A DNA stretch of 64,000 nucleotides from assembly GCF_030413175.1 (NCBI RefSeq), contig NZ_CP129212.1, positions 3,906,001 through 3,970,000 on the forward strand, read 5' to 3'. Position 1 is the stretch's first letter; each line of letters starts with the position of its first letter. Made by a program: the position numbers and the translations under genes. The notes under the pieces were generated by a model. That model saw only the letters and a list, made by a program, of their open reading frames with translations, ran no database searches and was not told the origin of the DNA. The stretch is from Bradyrhizobium roseum. Lineage in GTDB: Bacteria; Pseudomonadota; Alphaproteobacteria; Rhizobiales; Xanthobacteraceae. This document shows positions 62,464-64,000 of the stretch, in pieces.

Positions 62464-63945
62464 CTATCCGACGCTGCCTTCCAACGAGATCGAGATCAGC
62501 TTCTGCGCTTCCACCGCAAACTCCATCGGCAGTTGCTGCAGCACGTCCTTCACAAAGCCGTTGACGACCAAGCCGACAGCCTCCTCCTGCGAAAGACCGC
62601 GCTGGATGCAGTAGAACAGCACGTCCTCGGAGATCTTCGACGTCGTCGCTTCGTGCTCGAACTGCGCCGTCGAGTTCTTGGCCTCGACATAAGGCACGGT
62701 ATGCGCGCCGCACTTGTCGCCGATCAGCAGCGAGTCGCAGGCCGTAAAATTGCGCGCGCCGGTGGCCTTGCGATGGGCGGTGACGAGGCCGCGATAGGTG
62801 TTTTGCGACACGCCGGCGGCGATGCCCTTGGAGATGATCCGGCTCGTCGTGTTCTTGCCGAGATGGATCATCTTGGTGCCGCTATCGACCTGCTGGTGAC
62901 CGTTCGAGATCGCGATCGAATAGAACTCGCCGCGCGAATTGTCCCCGCGCAAAATGCAGCTCGGATATTTCCAGGTGATCGCCGACCCGGTTTCGACCTG
63001 GGTCCAGGAGATTTTTGAGTTGTTGCCGCGACAGTCGCCGCGCTTGGTGACGAAATTGTAGATGCCGCCGACACCCTCGGAGTTGCCGGGGTACCAGTTC
63101 TGCACCGTCGAGTATTTGATCTCGGCGTCGTCGAGCGTGACCAGTTCGACCACGGCGGCATGCAGCTGGTTCTCGTCGCGCTGCGGTGCGGTGCAGCCTT
63201 CGAGGTAGCTGACATAAGCGCCCTTGTCGGCGATGATCAGCGTGCGCTCGAACTGGCCGGTGTTGCGCTCGTTGATGCGGAAATAGGTCGACAATTCCAT
63301 CGGGCAGCGCACGCCCGGCGGCACGTAGACGAACGAGCCGTCGGAGAACACCGCCGAATTCAGCGTTGCGTAGTAATTGTCCGAGGTCGGCACGACCGTG
63401 CCGAGATATTTCTGCACCAGCTCGGGATGCTCGCGGATCGCCTCCGAGATCGGCATGAAGATCACGCCGGCCGCCTTCAATTCCTTCTGGAACGTGGTCG
63501 CCACCGAAACCGAATCGAACACGGCATCGACCGCGATCTTGCGCTCGCCTTCCGGCCTGACGACGCCTTCCAGCAGTTCGACTTCCCGCAGGGGGATGCC
63601 GAGCTTCTCGTAGGTCTTGAGGATTTCCGGATCGATCTCGTCCAGCGAGCCGATCTGCTTCTTCGGCTTCGGCGCCGAGTAATAATAGAGATCCTGGTAG
63701 TCGATCCTGGGATAGCTGACGCGGGCCCAGGTCGGCTCGGTCATGGTCAGCCAGCGGCGATAGGCCTCCAGCCGCCATTCCAGCATCCAGGCCGGCTCGT
63801 TCTTCTTGGCGGAGATGAAGCGGACGGTATCTTCCGACAGCCCCTTGGGGGCCTTGTCCGATTCGATCAGGGTCTCAAACCCATATCGATACTGGTCGAC
63901 GTCGATACGCTTCACGCGCTCGACCGTCTCTTGTACGGCTGGCAT
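62464..63945 (-). CDS. sufB: Fe-S cluster assembly protein SufB
   Basis: SufB is the scaffold on which clusters are built, in SufBC2D. The 493-residue protein shows [20 protein letters not shown], the long beta-helix with conserved Cys residues ([19 protein letters not shown]), and ends [15 protein letters not shown]...[13 protein letters not shown] 63945 follows GGAGGATGT with 7-nt spacing. It is the first gene of the operon visible in this window; 55 more bases follow to the window end, so an upstream regulator or another gene may be just outside. Confidence 0.95.
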   Translation of the reverse strand: MPAVQETVERVKRIDVDQYRYGFETLIESDKAPKGLSEDTVRFISAKKNEPAWMLEWRLEAYRRWLTMTEPTWARVSYPRIDYQDLYYYSAPKPKKQIGSLDEIDPEILKTYEKLGIPLREVELLEGVVRPEGERKIAVDAVFDSVSVATTFQKELKAAGVIFMPISEAIREHPELVQKYLGTVVPTSDNYYATLNSAVFSDGSFVYVPPGVRCPMELSTYFRINERNTGQFERTLIIADKGAYVSYLEGCTAPQRDENQLHAAVVELVTLDDAEIKYSTVQNWYPGNSEGVGGIYNFVTKRGDCRGNNSKISWTQVETGSAITWKYPSCILRGDNSRGEFYSIAISNGHQQVDSGTKMIHLGKNTTSRIISKGIAAGVSQNTYRGLVTAHRKATGARNFTACDSLLIGDKCGAHTVPYVEAKNSTAQFEHEATTSKISEDVLFYCIQRGLSQEEAVGLVVNGFVKDVLQQLPMEFAVEAQKLISISLEGSVG

Positions 63946-64000
63946 TCACATCCTCCGCTCGCGGTTTCAAGGACCGCGGTGGAATAATTCAAAGTCGGTG
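63946..64000. other. Start of the suf operon upstream region
   Basis: Only 55 bases of upstream sequence are inside the window. They hold the sufB ribosome site (GGAGG) and the AT-rich GGAATAATTC. The promoter and any Fe-responsive operator lie mostly outside. Confidence 0.3.

Overview
The window is a typical chromosomal stretch of a high-GC alphaproteobacterium, most likely Bradyrhizobium or a close relative in the Nitrobacteraceae. Supporting this are the Omp25/RopB-like small outer-membrane barrels, the class I PHA synthase, a sufBCDS-sufT-sufA operon, GlpX-type FBPase beside homoserine dehydrogenase, and interspersed palindromic elements of the kind common in Bradyrhizobium genomes. I recognised no rRNA, tRNA, CRISPR array, insertion sequence or prophage. 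The assignment comes from reading the sequence, not from a database search.

Layout. 1-5 kb: HdeD-like membrane protein, then aroG (DAHP synthase) behind a complete ribosome-mediated attenuator, then small secreted or membrane proteins. 3.2-6.3 kb: EF-P and its two modification enzymes (epmA-epmB divergent from efp). 6.4-13.8 kb: M23 peptidase, an AraC regulator divergent from phzF-like and tctC-like genes, an AhpD-like protein, a lytic transglycosylase and an SDR. 13.8-20.5 kb: recJ, a soluble MCP-like protein, a graveyard with a toxin-antitoxin relic and a MocR relic, a membrane chemoreceptor and a haloacid dehalogenase. 20.7-27.4 kb: glpX, hom and an aminotransferase, then phaC and a MAPEG protein. 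27.5-33.9 kb: a double-barrel porin, an MFS transporter, then an operon running paiB, argC (type 2), argC (type 1), methyltransferase, preceded by a short leader peptide with four consecutive Arg codons. 34-40.4 kb: DUF2087, hydrolases, DedA, a lipoprotein and parE. 40.8-45.5 kb: three more Omp25-family barrels, an SDR and a broken gene. 45.6-54.1 kb: FAD monooxygenase, then envelope-polysaccharide genes (LtaS-like sulfatase-fold enzyme, acyltransferase, O-antigen ligase with a Thr/Ala triplet-repeat loop), a cytochrome c with a FixK/FNR-type box, and a secreted caspase-like protein. 54.5-58 kb: rhlE, a GGDEF protein and a TfoX-like protein. 58-64 kb: the suf operon on the minus strand.

How the genes work together. 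Three metabolic modules are clear: EF-P beta-lysylation, arginine biosynthesis through two non-orthologous N-acetyl-glutamyl-phosphate reductases, and SUF Fe-S assembly with a small two-helix membrane protein inserted between sufB and sufC. The most notable regulatory signals are two short leader peptides whose ATG sits about where transcription should start. One is Tyr/Trp/Phe-rich before aroG, the other has four Arg codons before the paiB-argC operon. The first has textbook mutually exclusive hairpins ending in a terminator. The second appears to control access to a Shine-Dalgarno sequence.
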